A stretch of 64,000 bases of DNA from Tretioscincus oriximinensis (GCA_022410635.1 JAJVDF010000413.1:663979-727978), one strand, 5' to 3'. Shown: positions 1 through 11,013, counted from the first letter of the stretch. Made by a program: numbers and translations. The notes: generated from the sequence alone by a model not told the origin.

Positions 1-83
1 TGAGCTGAGCTGAATAAACACTTTCAGAACTGAAATCACATTCTTGTCTGGAGTGTCCTTCATCCCCTACCTCTACCATCACA
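1..83 (+). mobile_element. 3' end of an LTR-like element
   Basis: It contains AATAAA (about 14-19) followed by a segment ending CCATCACA. It resembles the end of the LTR-like segments at 42380-42639 and 54696-54928 (shared AATAAA-CACTTTCAGA and ATCACA end). It is cut by the window edge and no coding part is seen. Confidence 0.45.
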
Positions 84-143
84 GGCACCCCAAAACCGGG
101 TTTCCACACCTCCCATCCCCAAAGCGGTCATCTGGTCAGCCTA
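84..143 (+). mobile_element. Right half of a hAT-like foldback element
   Basis: It begins GGCACCCCAAAACC and ends GGTCATCTGGTCAGCCTA, the right terminus of the family defined by the 4636 and 58144 copies. The left half is missing and the LTR end abuts it. Confidence 0.6.
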
Positions 144-230
144 TTGGTTGAAGAAATGTTATTTCTCTTCTCAGTTCTAGATACTGTTTTATACTGTTTT
201 TAAAGTCAATTTTGTACTGTTGTTTTTTAT

Positions 231-292
231 TGTTGGCCACCCTGACACCTTCGGAGTATAGGGGGGAGTATAAATATAAATAAATAAATATC
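231..292 (+). repeat. LINE/SINE 3' tail fragment
   Basis: The segment from GTTGGCCACCCTGA to an ATAAATAAATAAATA tail matches the end of the SINE at 50670-50930. This type of 3' tail is shared by L2-like LINEs and SINEs in reptiles. Confidence 0.5.
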
Positions 293-806
293 ATTATGAT
301 ACTTGTATAGAATGGTAAAAATCTTTGAGTGGGAAAAGGAAAAAAAGATCCCAGACGGTAAATACTGCTATGGTTCAATTTGATATTTGTTGTTCCGTGT
401 TGGTATTTTTCTGGTAGGAAAATTTAAGGGAAACCATTTCTTTTCTGAATAGAATAGAGAGTCAATTTGCTCCATTCACACATGGAATAGTGTGGAATGG
501 TTATGATATAAAATTTATGATGATTATTGTTGTATGTTTGTATGTGTTTAGTATGTTATAGTTTGTTTTGTAAGTTGTTGAATGTTAATAAAACTTTTGG
601 AAGTAAAAAAAAATAGTAAATTTTAGTAAAAGTATTTTTTTGCTTTACTCCTGTTAATTTCTCCCATGTACCTTCATATATTGTTTGTAATAAGTCCTAT
701 TCCCAATTCATTTTGTTATATTTATTTCAGATCTTTTAATAACCCAAATACTAATCCTTTCATATTTCAAGAGTTTCTGTATTTATCTCTTTTGTTCCCT
801 GGGTGC
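293..806. other. No recognised feature
   Basis: AT-rich sequence with no supported gene, RNA or repeat. A short segment ending TTAATAAAACTTTTGG near 585-602 looks like a retroelement 3' end but is not assignable. Confidence 0.5.
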
Positions 807-819
807 TTAAGTATCTAAT

Positions 820-934
820 CCAGCAAAGGGGCTAGGAGCACTTGAGAGACTAACAGGAGACTCACTTAGTCTCTAAGTGCTACTGGCCCCTTTGCTGGAC
901 TTTCTACTGGACTAACACTGCTATTTCTCTGAAA
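820..934. mobile_element. Penelope-like palindromic element, 13-bp target duplication
   Basis: The left arm begins CCAGCAAAGGGGC. The right arm is its reverse complement and continues into a tail with ACTAACACTG and TTTCTCTGAA. It is flanked by TTAAGTATCTAAT at 807-819 and 935-947, a perfect 13-bp duplication. This short copy lacks the central hairpin region of the longer copies. Assignment to Penelope-like elements rests on the inverted-copy structure and is inference. Confidence 0.65.
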
Positions 935-947
935 TTAAGTATCTAAT

Positions 948-1354
948 AATGTTACATGTCAGTTAATGAATATTTAATAGTACAGTTGTGTTGCTAATTA
1001 ATATGTTCATAACCTGGCCCATTGGGTCATGAGATTGTTTCTTCCATGATTAGTTTCTTCCATTCCTTAAAATCTTAATTTTTCCCATAATTCTTCAGAG
1101 ATGGTGCTTGTGGCAGGATGTAAATGCTTTAATTTAGTTAATGGTGAGATAATGGGCATTGATTTCCTTTACATGGAGATTTTTGTTGCTTGTATTATTA
1201 TAAGATTTGTTTGTGTGAAGTCTCTCTTTCTGTTATTATATGGGTGGTGCTAAGATTTTCTCAATTTAACACAACCCGCGTGCTTCTTCTGTGACACATT
1301 AAATGGACAATGTGGAATGCATCTTAATTTCTACTACTAATATGAGACACATAT
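948..1354. other. No recognised feature
   Basis: AT-rich DNA; nothing supported. Confidence 0.5.
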
Positions 1355-1430
1355 TGATGAGTCCAACATTCTGAAGTTTGCTATTGGTCTCTATGGATCA
1401 ATGACAGAGATTGGACTTGGCATGTATCCA
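1355..1430 (+). repeat. Unclassified repeat with TCCAACATTCTGA
   Basis: It shares TCCAACATTCTGA and a GGACTTGG segment with 4182-4290, 19078-19240 and 24060-24300. The superfamily is not identified. Confidence 0.4.
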
Positions 1431-1614
1431 TGCACCCGTGTTGATGGTGCCCCAGGCTACTGCCTGGCTATCCGCCCAACATGGCAGAGAAGGGAAGGCA
1501 GCCTTTGGCCACTGCACCAAATCTGCTGTCTCCATCTTTGATGGCCTGCTTCCTGCTCCCTCCTGTACCCCTTTCCTTTCCAAGTGCTATATCTCCCAGA
1601 ATTTTGGATCATGA

Positions 1615-1806
1615 AGAAGAAGAACTAGGTTTTTATACCCTGCTTTTCTCGCCCAGAAGGGACTCAAAGTGGCTTACAAAGTTATTTTTTGCCCAAAAAC
1701 TTACATTCTATCTTCCCAATCACGCTGCGGTGGCTCCCATTTATCTAGTTGCAGTCTGTTGCAATTTCTTGCCATTCTTGCTTTCGAATAGCTGGATTGG
1801 CTAGAG
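1615..1806 (-). mobile_element. tRNA-derived SINE type B, partial
   Basis: Reverse strand of the SINE seen complete at 54937-55252. It starts with the GAAGAAGAA tail and the complement of the AAAAGCGGGGTATAA module, then TTTCGAATAGCTGG. The tRNA-like head is missing. Confidence 0.75.
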
Positions 1807-1814
1807 TTGCCTCA

Positions 1815-2204
1815 GGGCCTCAAAATCCGACCTGATTATGTCTCCTTAGCGACTGCGCCATTGGTTCAATCATTTAATGTCTTCAGTTTTTCAGCTGTTA
1901 TCTATATTGGTCCTAGTGCCAGAAAAAGAAATGAGGTTTTAGATAATACGTTCATTTTGTCAGGTGATATTCTATGTGTCAGAGAGAGCATCAATGTCCT
2001 GTTCTTTTTCCCTGTTTGCTTCCTTGTTGCCTTAATAACTGGTGCATAATTTACGCTAATCAATGTTCTCATTTTTTTAGGTATTTGTATTCCAAGATGT
2101 TTAAAGGTTTTTGATTGTTCTGAAATAATCCATTCGCAACTCCAGTCATATGTTCCATCATCCTTTCACAAACAAACCATTAGAAAACTCTTAAATTCAT
2201 GTGG
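1815..2204. other. No recognised feature
   Basis: Nothing supported; mixed-composition DNA. Confidence 0.45.
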
Positions 2205-2325
2205 AAAAGACAAGATATCTAACCAGGAAGTAAATACTGAGCATGCTCAGTATGTGATTCTGCATTGTCTTGTGCTAGTGTCCTTTCGCGGGAACCTGCT
2301 AATTCCGTTAAGGCTCCTCATCTCT
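2205..2325 (+). repeat. Repeat carrying a 20-bp perfect palindrome
   Basis: It contains AACCAGGAAGTAAATACTGA and, within it, the perfect palindrome ATACTGAGCATGCTCAGTAT (2234-2253). Related segments lie at 57880-57990 and 58505-58570. The element type is unknown. Confidence 0.5.
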
Positions 2326-3127
2326 GTGGCTTTAGGCATGGCCATTTCAGAAAATATCAACATAGGAGCATTTTTCCCAGGTGCTTTGCGAAAGCTCTGC
2401 TGCTAACATTGCAGTTGGAAAACCTTGCCTGAAGCATGGTAAGATCTGTGACTTGTCATCCTACCTAGTAGGATACTTAGATGCCCTGATGTCCAGTCAG
2501 AACATCAAATATACTAGCTATGTACAAAATTGTAAAAATCGTTGTACTTTGTTTTTACAGATACCATTTGTACTCTATAGGCCCAACACCCTGTGATACA
2601 TAATACTTCCATTTTGTCTTGATTTTATTTCAGTTTATTGGCTTCATCTATCCCATTCCTCTCTCCAAACACCTATCAAGCACCTCAAGCACCTCACCTG
2701 ACTTAGATGACACATAATGGTAGAGCTAAGTAGCCTTATATAGATATTATATAGAGTGGAAGATAAAAAATACCGCTGAGGAGTCCCATGAATCAGTTTC
2801 TAGGTCATGAAGCACGCACTTGCNTCAGCAACATTCTGATCTTGGCCTTGGAGATAAGAGCAGCAACACTCCCGCATGATCCTCCAATTTCCAAACTCTG
2901 CAACCTTTTTAAAAGCAAAAACCACAGAGAGATCAAAGAAAATTAGCAGCAATTTGTTCCCCTTTCTTTCTCGTGAAAAAGGTTTCCAAACTTATGGTAC
3001 CATGATTGGGCCCGAAGCCACATCAGAATGGATCTAGGAAGTCAGCTTGTTTTACGTATGTCTGCAGTTGAACAGCATGACATGTTTCAGTATTTTGACT
3101 GAAAAGATAGGTTGGTTATCAAGCAGT
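2326..3127. other. No recognised feature
   Basis: No gene or repeat that I can name. Confidence 0.45.
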
Positions 3128-3515
3128 CCATCTAGTCCAGCGTTCCGTCTCACACAGTGGCCCACTAATTATATCTGGGCAATCTCAAGCAGAGGACGGC
3201 AAAACCTTCACCTGTTCTCAACAACCTGCAAATGGTATTTCAGGAAAATTTCCTGTGGCTCCCTAGTAGCTATTGATACTCTCAATAGCTGGTTTCCATG
3301 AATTTCTCTAATCCTATCTTAATTCTACCCAGGCTGCTAAGTACCACCACCCCTTTTGGAAAAAAAATTCATGGACCTGGGTAGTAGTAATAGTAGTACC
3401 ACTACATCAAACTGGCTCTCTTATCTGTCTTAACTCTTCTGCCCATCAGTCTCTGTTTTTAGTATTGTGTGATGGAGAAAATATTTTTTTCTCCATCACC
3501 ATTCATGAAGTCCAC
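3128..3515 (-). mobile_element. CR1 LINE 3' fragment
   Basis: On the + strand it reads CCATCTAGTCCAGCGTTCCG and CCTGCAAATGGTATTTCAGG, the complement of the CR1 3' end seen at 9180-9350. It extends to the RT C-terminal part and is diverged. Confidence 0.75.
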
Positions 3516-4180
3516 CTGGACATAATCTGCAGGCTTCCTTTTACCCACCAAAACACGCAAGAAATGCAATTAAGAACAATAAAACTGGAAGCAGAAATTC
3601 TGCTGGAAGATCAGAAACTGGAAGCTGGCCATTTTGTTATTGTTAATGACCAGTACCCNGTCTATATGCAGAATTAAATCAAAGAAAGGTCCGGGCTAAA
3701 GTTGTACCTATATAAACCCATATAAATGCAGGATGCAAGTGGACTAGGCCAACCCCTTTAATATTTTTTGGAAAAAATAAATTTCACCAGATGTTTCCTG
3801 TAGCATAAGTTACCTTTGCAAACATTTATTCTTCTGTGCAAATGTTAAAGAACAGGAGATCCATCCACCTTTTTTTCAGGGCACCTTGCTGGATAATATT
3901 GAATCAATTATTGTTAGCAGGAGAGACAGAATTGGCCTAATCATACTTATGCTGGACTGAAACAAAACATTCTGCTTTAGATCAGTTCTTCAGGACTAAG
4001 GATGATTTAAGAGCATGTGTGTGACCAAGAGATGGTTCTCTGAATATTATGTAATTCCAGCCTCCTGCCAGTACTCGNACAATAATATTTATTTATTTTG
4101 TTTATATTTGTACCCTGCCCTATACCCAAAGTTCTCAGGGCGGCCAACAGTAAATATGGCTAGTTGTAAGTAAAGGTGTG
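3516..4180. other. No recognised feature
   Basis: Nothing supported apart from a generic AT-rich stretch near 4080-4110. Confidence 0.45.
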
Positions 4181-4181
4181 T

Positions 4182-4635
4182 GGGAGAGTCCAACATTCCG
4201 AGATATAACGACCAATAACTGGACTTGGAACCTTGGCAGCCTCCAGAAACAAATGACAGGGCTTCGAACTTTGGGAAGCCCACAGAGACCAGAATCCTGG
4301 GTTAGAAACGGGCTAAAAGACAGAAAACAGAAGGAAGTAATAAATGGACAGTTTTTTGGGTGCAAAGATGTGAGAAGTGTAATACCCCAGGGTTCAGTAC
4401 TGGAATCAGTACTGGGTGGGGAAGGAAGGAAGAACAAAGAAAGGAATGGATGAAAGATGGAAGGGAAGGAAGGAAAATAAAGAAGAAAAAATAAAAATGG
4501 AAAGAAAAGAAAGGAAAAAGGAAACAAAAAAGGAACAAAACAAAGAANTAGCAAGTGAAAGGTGGATGGGAGTGGCAAGGGAGGGATAGAGTGGGTTGAA
4601 GCATCGATGGGAGTAAGGGGGAGGAGCGGCTAGAA
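4182..4635 (+). repeat. Unclassified repeat with purine-rich GGAA tract
   Basis: It begins TCCAACATTCCGAGATATAA, as at 24068. An irregular GGAA/GAAA purine tract follows (about 4420-4550). The right flank after the nested element (4848-4880) reads GCCCGTTGCATTAC, similar to GCCCATTGCATTAC near 24265, so this may be one element interrupted at 4636. Confidence 0.45.
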
Positions 4636-4839
4636 TAGGCTGACCAGACGACCCCGGGGGGGGGGGTTGAAAACCCGTTTTTGGGGTGCCTTCCGTTTTT
4701 TTCTGAGGAAAAAAATTCAAAAACAAACCAAATTCAAAAAAATCTTTTTTTGAAAAAAAAAATCCTCAGAAAAAACTGGGAGGCACCTCAAAACCGGGTT
4801 TTCAACCCATCCCCCCGAAGAGGTCATCTGGTCAGCCTA
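4636..4839. mobile_element. hAT-like foldback element with 8-bp duplication
   Basis: Termini TAGGCTGACCAGACGACC and GGTCATCTGGTCAGCCTA form inverted repeats, and the interior folds back (ACCCGTTTTTGGGGTGCC against GGCACC-AAAACCGGGT). Flanks GGCTAGAA (4628-4635) and GGCTAGAG (4840-4847) are a 7/8 target duplication, typical of hAT elements. It is non-autonomous with no ORF. Confidence 0.75.
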
Positions 4840-4847
4840 GGCTAGAG

Positions 4848-7560
4848 CCCGTTGCATTACAGAATGGGCCAATTCCATTTGTATCCAAGATAAGTAAGAA
4901 TTATGGTTCGTTAGATAGGCCAGCCAGACATCTCCATTCTTCCTATCCTGCCATGTAAATGAGCAGCGAGGATACATGAAATATTATTATGATAAGAGCA
5001 ACCATAATTTTAAACACACTTTATTCTTGTAGCTGAGAAGCAAATGGCTGTGAAATTTAAGTTTTCTTGGTTGGCCGCAACAGCTAAGGTTTATGGGAAC
5101 TGTAGCTCAGAATGGGAGAACAATCTGGAAAACTGATGAAATTACACTTCAGTCAAAGCTCACAAGCCCTATCTTGCTTACTCTTGGTGCATGAAATCCT
5201 TTATGCATAATTAAAGGAAATGGAACAAAGCTTGTTGTGTCATTAAAAGATATATAACTCCCGCTAGCTAAAAGCCACATCAAAAGAATAAAGATCTGTG
5301 CCTGCTTCAAAGAAGCAAGCAAGCAAAGGACAATGCAGGGGGGGACTGAAAATGGCTCTTCAGTGGCACTGACTGCCCTGCCCTGTTGGTAGGTAATCCA
5401 TAAATCTTCTTCTTTTGTGAGGTCCTAATAATTGCCCTTGGTGCCCCTGCTCATTTATTGCAAATTGTAACCATTCATGGTCAAATGGAGGCCAATGTGG
5501 CTGGCAGAATAATAATGCTTAGCTATGGCTCATTGACTACAGATGATGTGTATTATACTTAGTGGTCTATTTACAGCACCAGCGCTCACCATGGCAACCC
5601 TGTGCCTGTGTGCAAGGAAACAGAAAATAATTATCACCCCTGATTCCTCCTTGCTTGTTTCATGCAATGCAGGATTCAGGTGTTCCGCCTAACACCCCTG
5701 CAAGGTGTTCGACAGACATGGAGAGATTAAGAGTGTTTTTTTTCTCACAGTAAGGTTGGGTAAGTAATACTTTGATTTGCTGATATTATCACCAGGCCAA
5801 TAAAGGCTGAGGCTACCACCAGGGCTCCACTTATGTTCTTATGTTATCATAAGACCTGCAAATGTCTTGCAATGATATTGGGAAATGTCAAACATCTCTG
5901 AGACATTCCCAGCAGTGTTGGAAAAGTCCATATACATATGAAGTTTTTGGCCATTTTACGAATTTCTCCTTCCCCATTGCCCCGCCTCTCATCTGATGTC
6001 ATTCTGGTGTTTCGCCCCCACCGTGGCCCCATTTTGTTTNCAGCCCGGCTCTATTTTGGTCACATGACTTCCAGTGCCCCTCCAACCACTGAATGCAGAT
6101 GATTGGCCAATCACCCACATTCTAGAACAGAAGGGATGTCTCCAAAATGGCGCCCCATGATGCCACCTGACTGGAGCTTTCTGTGGCCAGATTCCATATC
6201 AAATTAAAATGATTAAATTGGGATGTTTGAAAAAGGTGTTACAAGCTCTTTGCTCCATTTACCAGCTCCATTACTTTGCTCCATTTACATTTCAAACAAG
6301 GAATTCTTCATAGGGAGGGCTTATAATTTTGTCCTCAAGTGTATACCAATCTATGGAATCNGTACCTTTTTAATATGCATCATGGTGATTGGCCTTCTAA
6401 GCAATCGCCACAACGTAAGGACTGTAACCCTAATCCCTGCAAACTGCCTCAGGCTGCTCATCTCTAGCTGATTCTAAACCTGCCCCCCTGCAACCCTGCC
6501 TACCCAGAGCACTCCAAACCATCCCCGCACATGCCCACNCACTGCCTAGTCCTCTCCTCATCAATGCCCTGCAGAAGCCCCATTTTTGCAGCCTTTCAGT
6601 TAGTGTATTCATAGGATATATCAGCTTACNGTCTACGAGGATCCAACCTAACTGCCAAGTCCACATCTCTTGGTAGCAAACCACCAAGTTTTTGTTTGCT
6701 TTTTAAATACAAAGTTATTTTATCTGTCCCAATTCTTCCAGGCTTTAATTTCAAGGGATAACCATTGTTTCTGATATTTGGGGGATGGAACGAAAACTCC
6801 TCTCTGCCCATCTTATCTCACCATGGATAACTTTAGACAGCTTGTTCCTTCTCACTTCCTTTTTACAGTAACAAATGGCAAATGCTGTATCTTCTCCTCA
6901 TAGGAAAGTTCTTCTAGAACCTTGGGTGTTTTTTTCAAGGGTGACAGTTGAATAGGACTGCTCAATTTCAAAATGAAAAATCCAGAAAAAAAACCTCACT
7001 CCAGAAAATAATCTAGTTTAGGAGAAAAGGAGACAGAATTTGAATTCAGTAGGCTTCCGTCTGGGGGTGGCTTGGAGTGGGGATCAGCCTTCTTTCCATG
7101 CCATCAGCATGGCAGCACATCAGTGGCACTGCGTTGTATGTATGGTGGCACAGGCACAACAGGCTTCCCCTGCTTTTATGTGCAATCACACACCAAATAT
7201 GGTGGTGCTCACTGTACTGTCTTTCACTGTAGTTATGTGAAAGCAACTCACAGAGTTGTCTTTCCACAGCACCTGTGGAACAAGGAAATTCATAGGGAGC
7301 TCTTTTCAGTGGCAATTAGGCGGTCAAAGAGCTGAAACATGTTCCTGGAAAGCACATGGTAACTCTACTGTAGAGGGAAAAGATCTCATTGGGTCTAGTC
7401 AGAAACTATATAAAAAGGAGGAGCCTGGCTAGTTAGCTCAGACTCAAGAACTGCACAAGAATCTCATCAGTCTCCAAGATAATGCACCCTTGCACATAAT
7501 CTGAGATCATGTGCAAGGGTACATGAGAAAATCACCCTCCCCCTGTGCGCAGCCATTTTA
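4848..7560. other. No recognised gene; scattered remnants
   Basis: 2.7 kb without a supported gene. A short CR1-type tail (ACTTATGTTCTTATG) is at about 5826-5846. The rest is unclassified. Confidence 0.45.
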
Positions 7561-7595
7561 CTGGAAGTGACATCATTTTGATGTCACTTCTAGTA
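7561..7595. repeat. GGAAGTGACATCA inverted module
   Basis: GGAAGTGACATCA is followed by its near complement TGATGTCACTTC. The same module occurs near 9380-9435, 10628-10710 and 46100-46205. Confidence 0.5.
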
Positions 7596-7639
7596 TTTGC
7601 TTCTGGGAAAATGGCATCCAGAACGATGTCAGTTCCTGT

Positions 7640-9370
7640 CTTCCGCAACAGATTTAGTCTTCTCAGGAAGAACACCAGAGGAACTAAACTGGATAGAGAT
7701 AACAAGGGAGGAGGTCCTTGCTAGCCTTAATAAGCTGAACATTAATAAAACCCCAGGGCCAGACAGCATTCACCAAGAATTCTTAAAGAACTTAAATGTG
7801 AAATTATGGAACTTCTAAGCCAAAATATTTAATCTTTCCTTAAGATCAGTCATAGTATCAGTAGATTGGAAAGTAGCTAATGTAATACCAATCTTCAAAA
7901 AAGGATCCCGGGGTAATCCCGGAAATTATAGATCCGTCAGTTTAATATCAGTTCCAAGAAAGTGTTGGAAACCAGTCCCTCATCAAAGGCTCCTAAAAAA
8001 GCTCCACACTCATGCTGTAAGAGGACAGACTTGGATTGGAAGGGTAGTATTAAATGGACAGTTCTCTGAGTGGAAAGAGGTACGAAGTGGGGTACCCCAT
8101 GGGTNTGTACTGGGACCTTTGCTTTTCAATATATTCATAAGCGATCTGGATGCTGTGAAGTATCCATGTTTGCTGANGATACTAAACTGTTCAGGGTAGT
8201 GAAAACTGAAAATGATTGNCCAGCAAAGGAGCTAGCAGNACTTTGAGACTAACTTGTGAAAAGTGGGTGGCATAAGCTTTCGTAGACACGTCTACTTCTT
8301 CAGATGCATCTGAAAAAGTAGACGTGTCTACGAAAGCTTATGCCACCCACTTTTCTCAAGTTAGTCTCAAAGTGCTGCTAGCTCATTTGCTGGACTTTCT
8401 ACTAAACTAACACGGCTTTTTCTCTGAAACTGAAAATGATTGTAAGGCACTCCAAAGTGATCTATTGAAATTGGGTGAGTGGGCATCAAAGAGGCAAATG
8501 CACTTCAATTTAAGCAAGTGCAAGATAATGCACATAGGGGCAAAGAACCCCAACTACTCCTACCACCTGATGGGAACCAAGCTTTCTGTGACCGAGCAAG
8601 AAAAGGTTCTTGGGGTGTTGGTGGACAATTCAATGAAGATGTCAACCCAGTGTGCAGCAAAAATGGCAAATTCCATGTTGGGGATAATTAGGAAAGGAAT
8701 CGAAAACAAGTCTTTATAAATCTGTGTTGAGGCCACATTTGGAATACTGTGTTCATTTCTGGTCACCACATCTCAAGAGGGATATTGTGGAACTAGAGAA
8801 GGTGCACAAAAGGGCAACAAGATTGATCAAGGGTCTGGAGCACCTCCCTTATGAAATCTGGCTGCAACGTCTGGGCCTCTTCAGCCTCGAAAGGCAACGT
8901 TTGAGAGGTGATCTGATTGAAGTGTACAAAATCATGCATGGGATGGATAGGGTGAATAGAGAAAAATGTTTTCTCTATCACACAACACTAGGACCAGAGG
9001 CACTCCTTAAAACTGTTGGGTAGAAAAGTGAGAACAGACAGAGGAAAGTATTTCTTCACCCAGAGGGTCATCGGCCTGTGAAATTTACTTCCCAAAGAGG
9101 TAGTGGTAGCTAACAGCTTGGATAGCTTCAAGATAGGACTAGACAGATTCATGGACACCAAGGGTATAAATGGATACTAGGATGGATGTCTGGATGTTGC
9201 CTCNGGGATGGAGCAACAGGCAGNACTCCTGAAATACCATTTGCAGGGAGTCATGAACAGGTGCATATTTTGCTTTCCTCTGTTTGGACTGCCCAGGTGT
9301 ATCTGGTGGGCCTCTGTGGGAGACTAGATGGGCTGTGGCCTGATCCAGTATNGCTCTTATGTTCTTATGT
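7640..9370 (+). mobile_element. CR1 LINE copy with most of the RT domain (broken)
   Basis: This is the longest CR1 copy on the + strand. Recognisable reverse-transcriptase segments in order are LNKLNINKTPGPDSIH (about 7715-7775), NGQFSEWKEVRSGVP-GS (about 8054-8115), FADDTKLFR (about 8170-8200), LGEWASKRQMHFNLSKCK (about 8470-8525), LGVLVDNSM and [18 protein letters not shown]. It ends with a non-coding 3' tail finishing CTCTTATGTTCTTATG. Stops, frameshifts and deletions make it a dead copy truncated at the 5' end. A Penelope-like element sits inside it at 8219-8426. CR1 elements are non-LTR retrotransposons. Confidence 0.9.
8219..8426. mobile_element. Penelope-like palindrome inserted in CR1, with hammerhead-like core
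   Basis: Two inverted arms meet at about 8306 (ATGCAT). The right arm continues into CTAACACGGC-TTTTTCTCTGAA. It is flanked by AAACTGAAAATGATTG at 8203-8218 and 8427-8442 (16 bp; the leading As may belong to the element). On the minus strand, 8270-8307 reads GCAT, CTGAAGA, a GTAGA/TCTAC hairpin, GAAA, GCTT, ATGC. That order is hammerhead-like: stem I, CUGANGA, stem II, GAAA, stem I. The + arm has CTGAAAA instead. Confidence 0.7.
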
Positions 9371-9379
9371 CTCACCTAG

Positions 9380-9440
9380 GAAGTGATGTTACGTTTGATA
9401 CTTCCTGTCACACCCAGGAAGTGACATCATAACATTTTTG
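9380..9440. repeat. GGAAGTGACATCA-type modules
   Basis: AGGAAGTGATGTTACG and AGGAAGTGACATCATAAC flank a TACTTCCTG segment. It is related to the modules at 7561 and 46100. Confidence 0.45.
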
Positions 9441-9529
9441 GGCGCTTCCCACACAAGATAACCTAGGGCTGCTCGAAATTATTGGGCTCCCTGCCTGCTA
9501 TTTGGCTTCCAGGGGCTCCCATCATTGAG

Positions 9530-9655
9530 CTAGTTTCCCTCGTCAAGATTAAGCTGTACTGTTCCTTCTTGGGCNAAATAAATAATTTCTGCACAATCCC
9601 TGTGCATTGAGTTGGCTTTATCTATTGTCAGCGGTTGACAGGCCTCACAATGACA
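9530..9655 (+). mobile_element. Possible LTR 3' end
   Basis: AAATAAATAATTTCTGC is followed by TGTCAGCGGTTGACAGG and ends CCTCACA, a layout like the R-U5 part of an LTR. There is no internal region or partner LTR, so this is weak. Confidence 0.25.
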
Positions 9656-9659
9656 TCTA

Positions 9660-10445
9660 ATATACAAGGGGGAGGGAAAAAATGATAGGAAAAGGCATAG
9701 CCTAGTTGCTGTGGTCTACAAGATGGTTGCCATTTCATCCTTGATGCATAAAATGTGTCACTCTTTGGTGTTCCTTGTAATTAAAGTTCTTTCTTCTTCT
9801 TTTTACTTAAGGGAAAGAGTGAAANGTATGAGAATAGAAGTCCCTCCCTGCTCTCCCTCCCTCCTATCAGCCTTTGTTTAAACAATGTACATAAATAACA
9901 TCTAGTGGTGGTGTGACCTAGCGGGGCATGTGATTTCCTAAACTTCTGCCAGCATTTTTATCCCTAGTACTGCCTGTTCTCCTTGCCTTCTGTGAACATT
10001 GACACACCCTGGATTGAAAGCCTTAGCCCTGAGATTTCACTTGGAAAGAGTTTTGCATATTGTTTACTATGTACAGTATATGAAAGCTGCTAAGCCTCCA
10101 CATAGATAGTAATGTGCGAGATAATAGTATTTAACAGGCTATAATCATTTTTCACAGTTGGGAAGAGTGCTTTCGGGTTTCAAAATGCAGGAAACTGAAC
10201 CTTCACGCTAAACAGATACTTTAAACCGGGCTAAACTTTATCAGAGCAATGAACGGATGTTTTCATTTTATGCTGCCGTTAGAGTTTTGTAGCTTCTGTT
10301 TATTTTATTTTTAGCAATTTGAAAAACTGCCTAGACAATCGGATTGAAAAGCAGAAGAGAAATGTTCCTACCAGATAGTTGCAGTCCAGCAGCTCCCTTT
10401 TTCAGTACAAGTTTTGAAATAGGACAAATTTGATAATTACATAAT
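9660..10445. other. No recognised feature
   Basis: AT-rich DNA without supported features. Confidence 0.45.
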
Positions 10446-10449
10446 GCTG

Positions 10450-10465
10450 TAGATAGGTAGATAAG

Positions 10466-10507
<42 letters not shown>
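10450..10507 (+). repeat. GATA microsatellite
   Basis: About 14 units of GATA, slightly irregular at the left end (TAGATAGGTAGATAAGTAGA). Confidence 0.95.
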
Positions 10508-10627
10508 CCATAATGGCTCCTCAAAGGGGTCAACATTATTCACATTCCTATTAGCTAGACTTTGCATGTTTTGAATTTCAGGACACATATGAGAATCTCA
10601 TACATGTTGCCAGACAAGAAGTCCTAT

Positions 10628-10735
10628 TGGGCTGGAAGTGACATCATTGTGATGTCACTTCCAGCCTCTGCTGGGCACCCCAGGTTCAGAATTGACATCA
10701 CAAATGATGTCATTTCTGCCCACAAAATTTTCACN
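10628..10735. repeat. GGAAGTGACATCA inverted modules
   Basis: GGAAGTGACATCATTGTGAT and GATGTCACTTCC form a hairpin at 10630-10662. A second pair, GACATCACAAATGATGTC, lies at about 10693-10710. Confidence 0.55.
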
Positions 10736-11013
10736 TGTGAGGAAAATACTCAATGTCAGAGATTTTGGGGCTGCCCTGCATGATTCCTGTCCAATCACTC
10801 CCAACACTACCCTGCAACAACCATGCTAACAAGCAGAATTTTCTTTTGCAAACCTTAAAAATTGTGTGGCTATTCATTCTCGTTTATTTGGCGATTACAT
10901 TCTGAATCAGACACAACTTAGCAACAAATGTTTGTTGCATTCCGCTTAGTTACAACATTCTACCTGCACATCAGCCGTTATTCCCACCCTTAAAATGATA
11001 CCCAAGAATTCTC

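Noticed and set aside
8465..9023. Conserved protein-like frames as possible host genes
   Set aside because: They are CR1 reverse-transcriptase remnants found in many copies with stops and frameshifts.
10450..10507. CRISPR-like array
   Set aside because: A simple GATA microsatellite without spacers; the window is eukaryotic.
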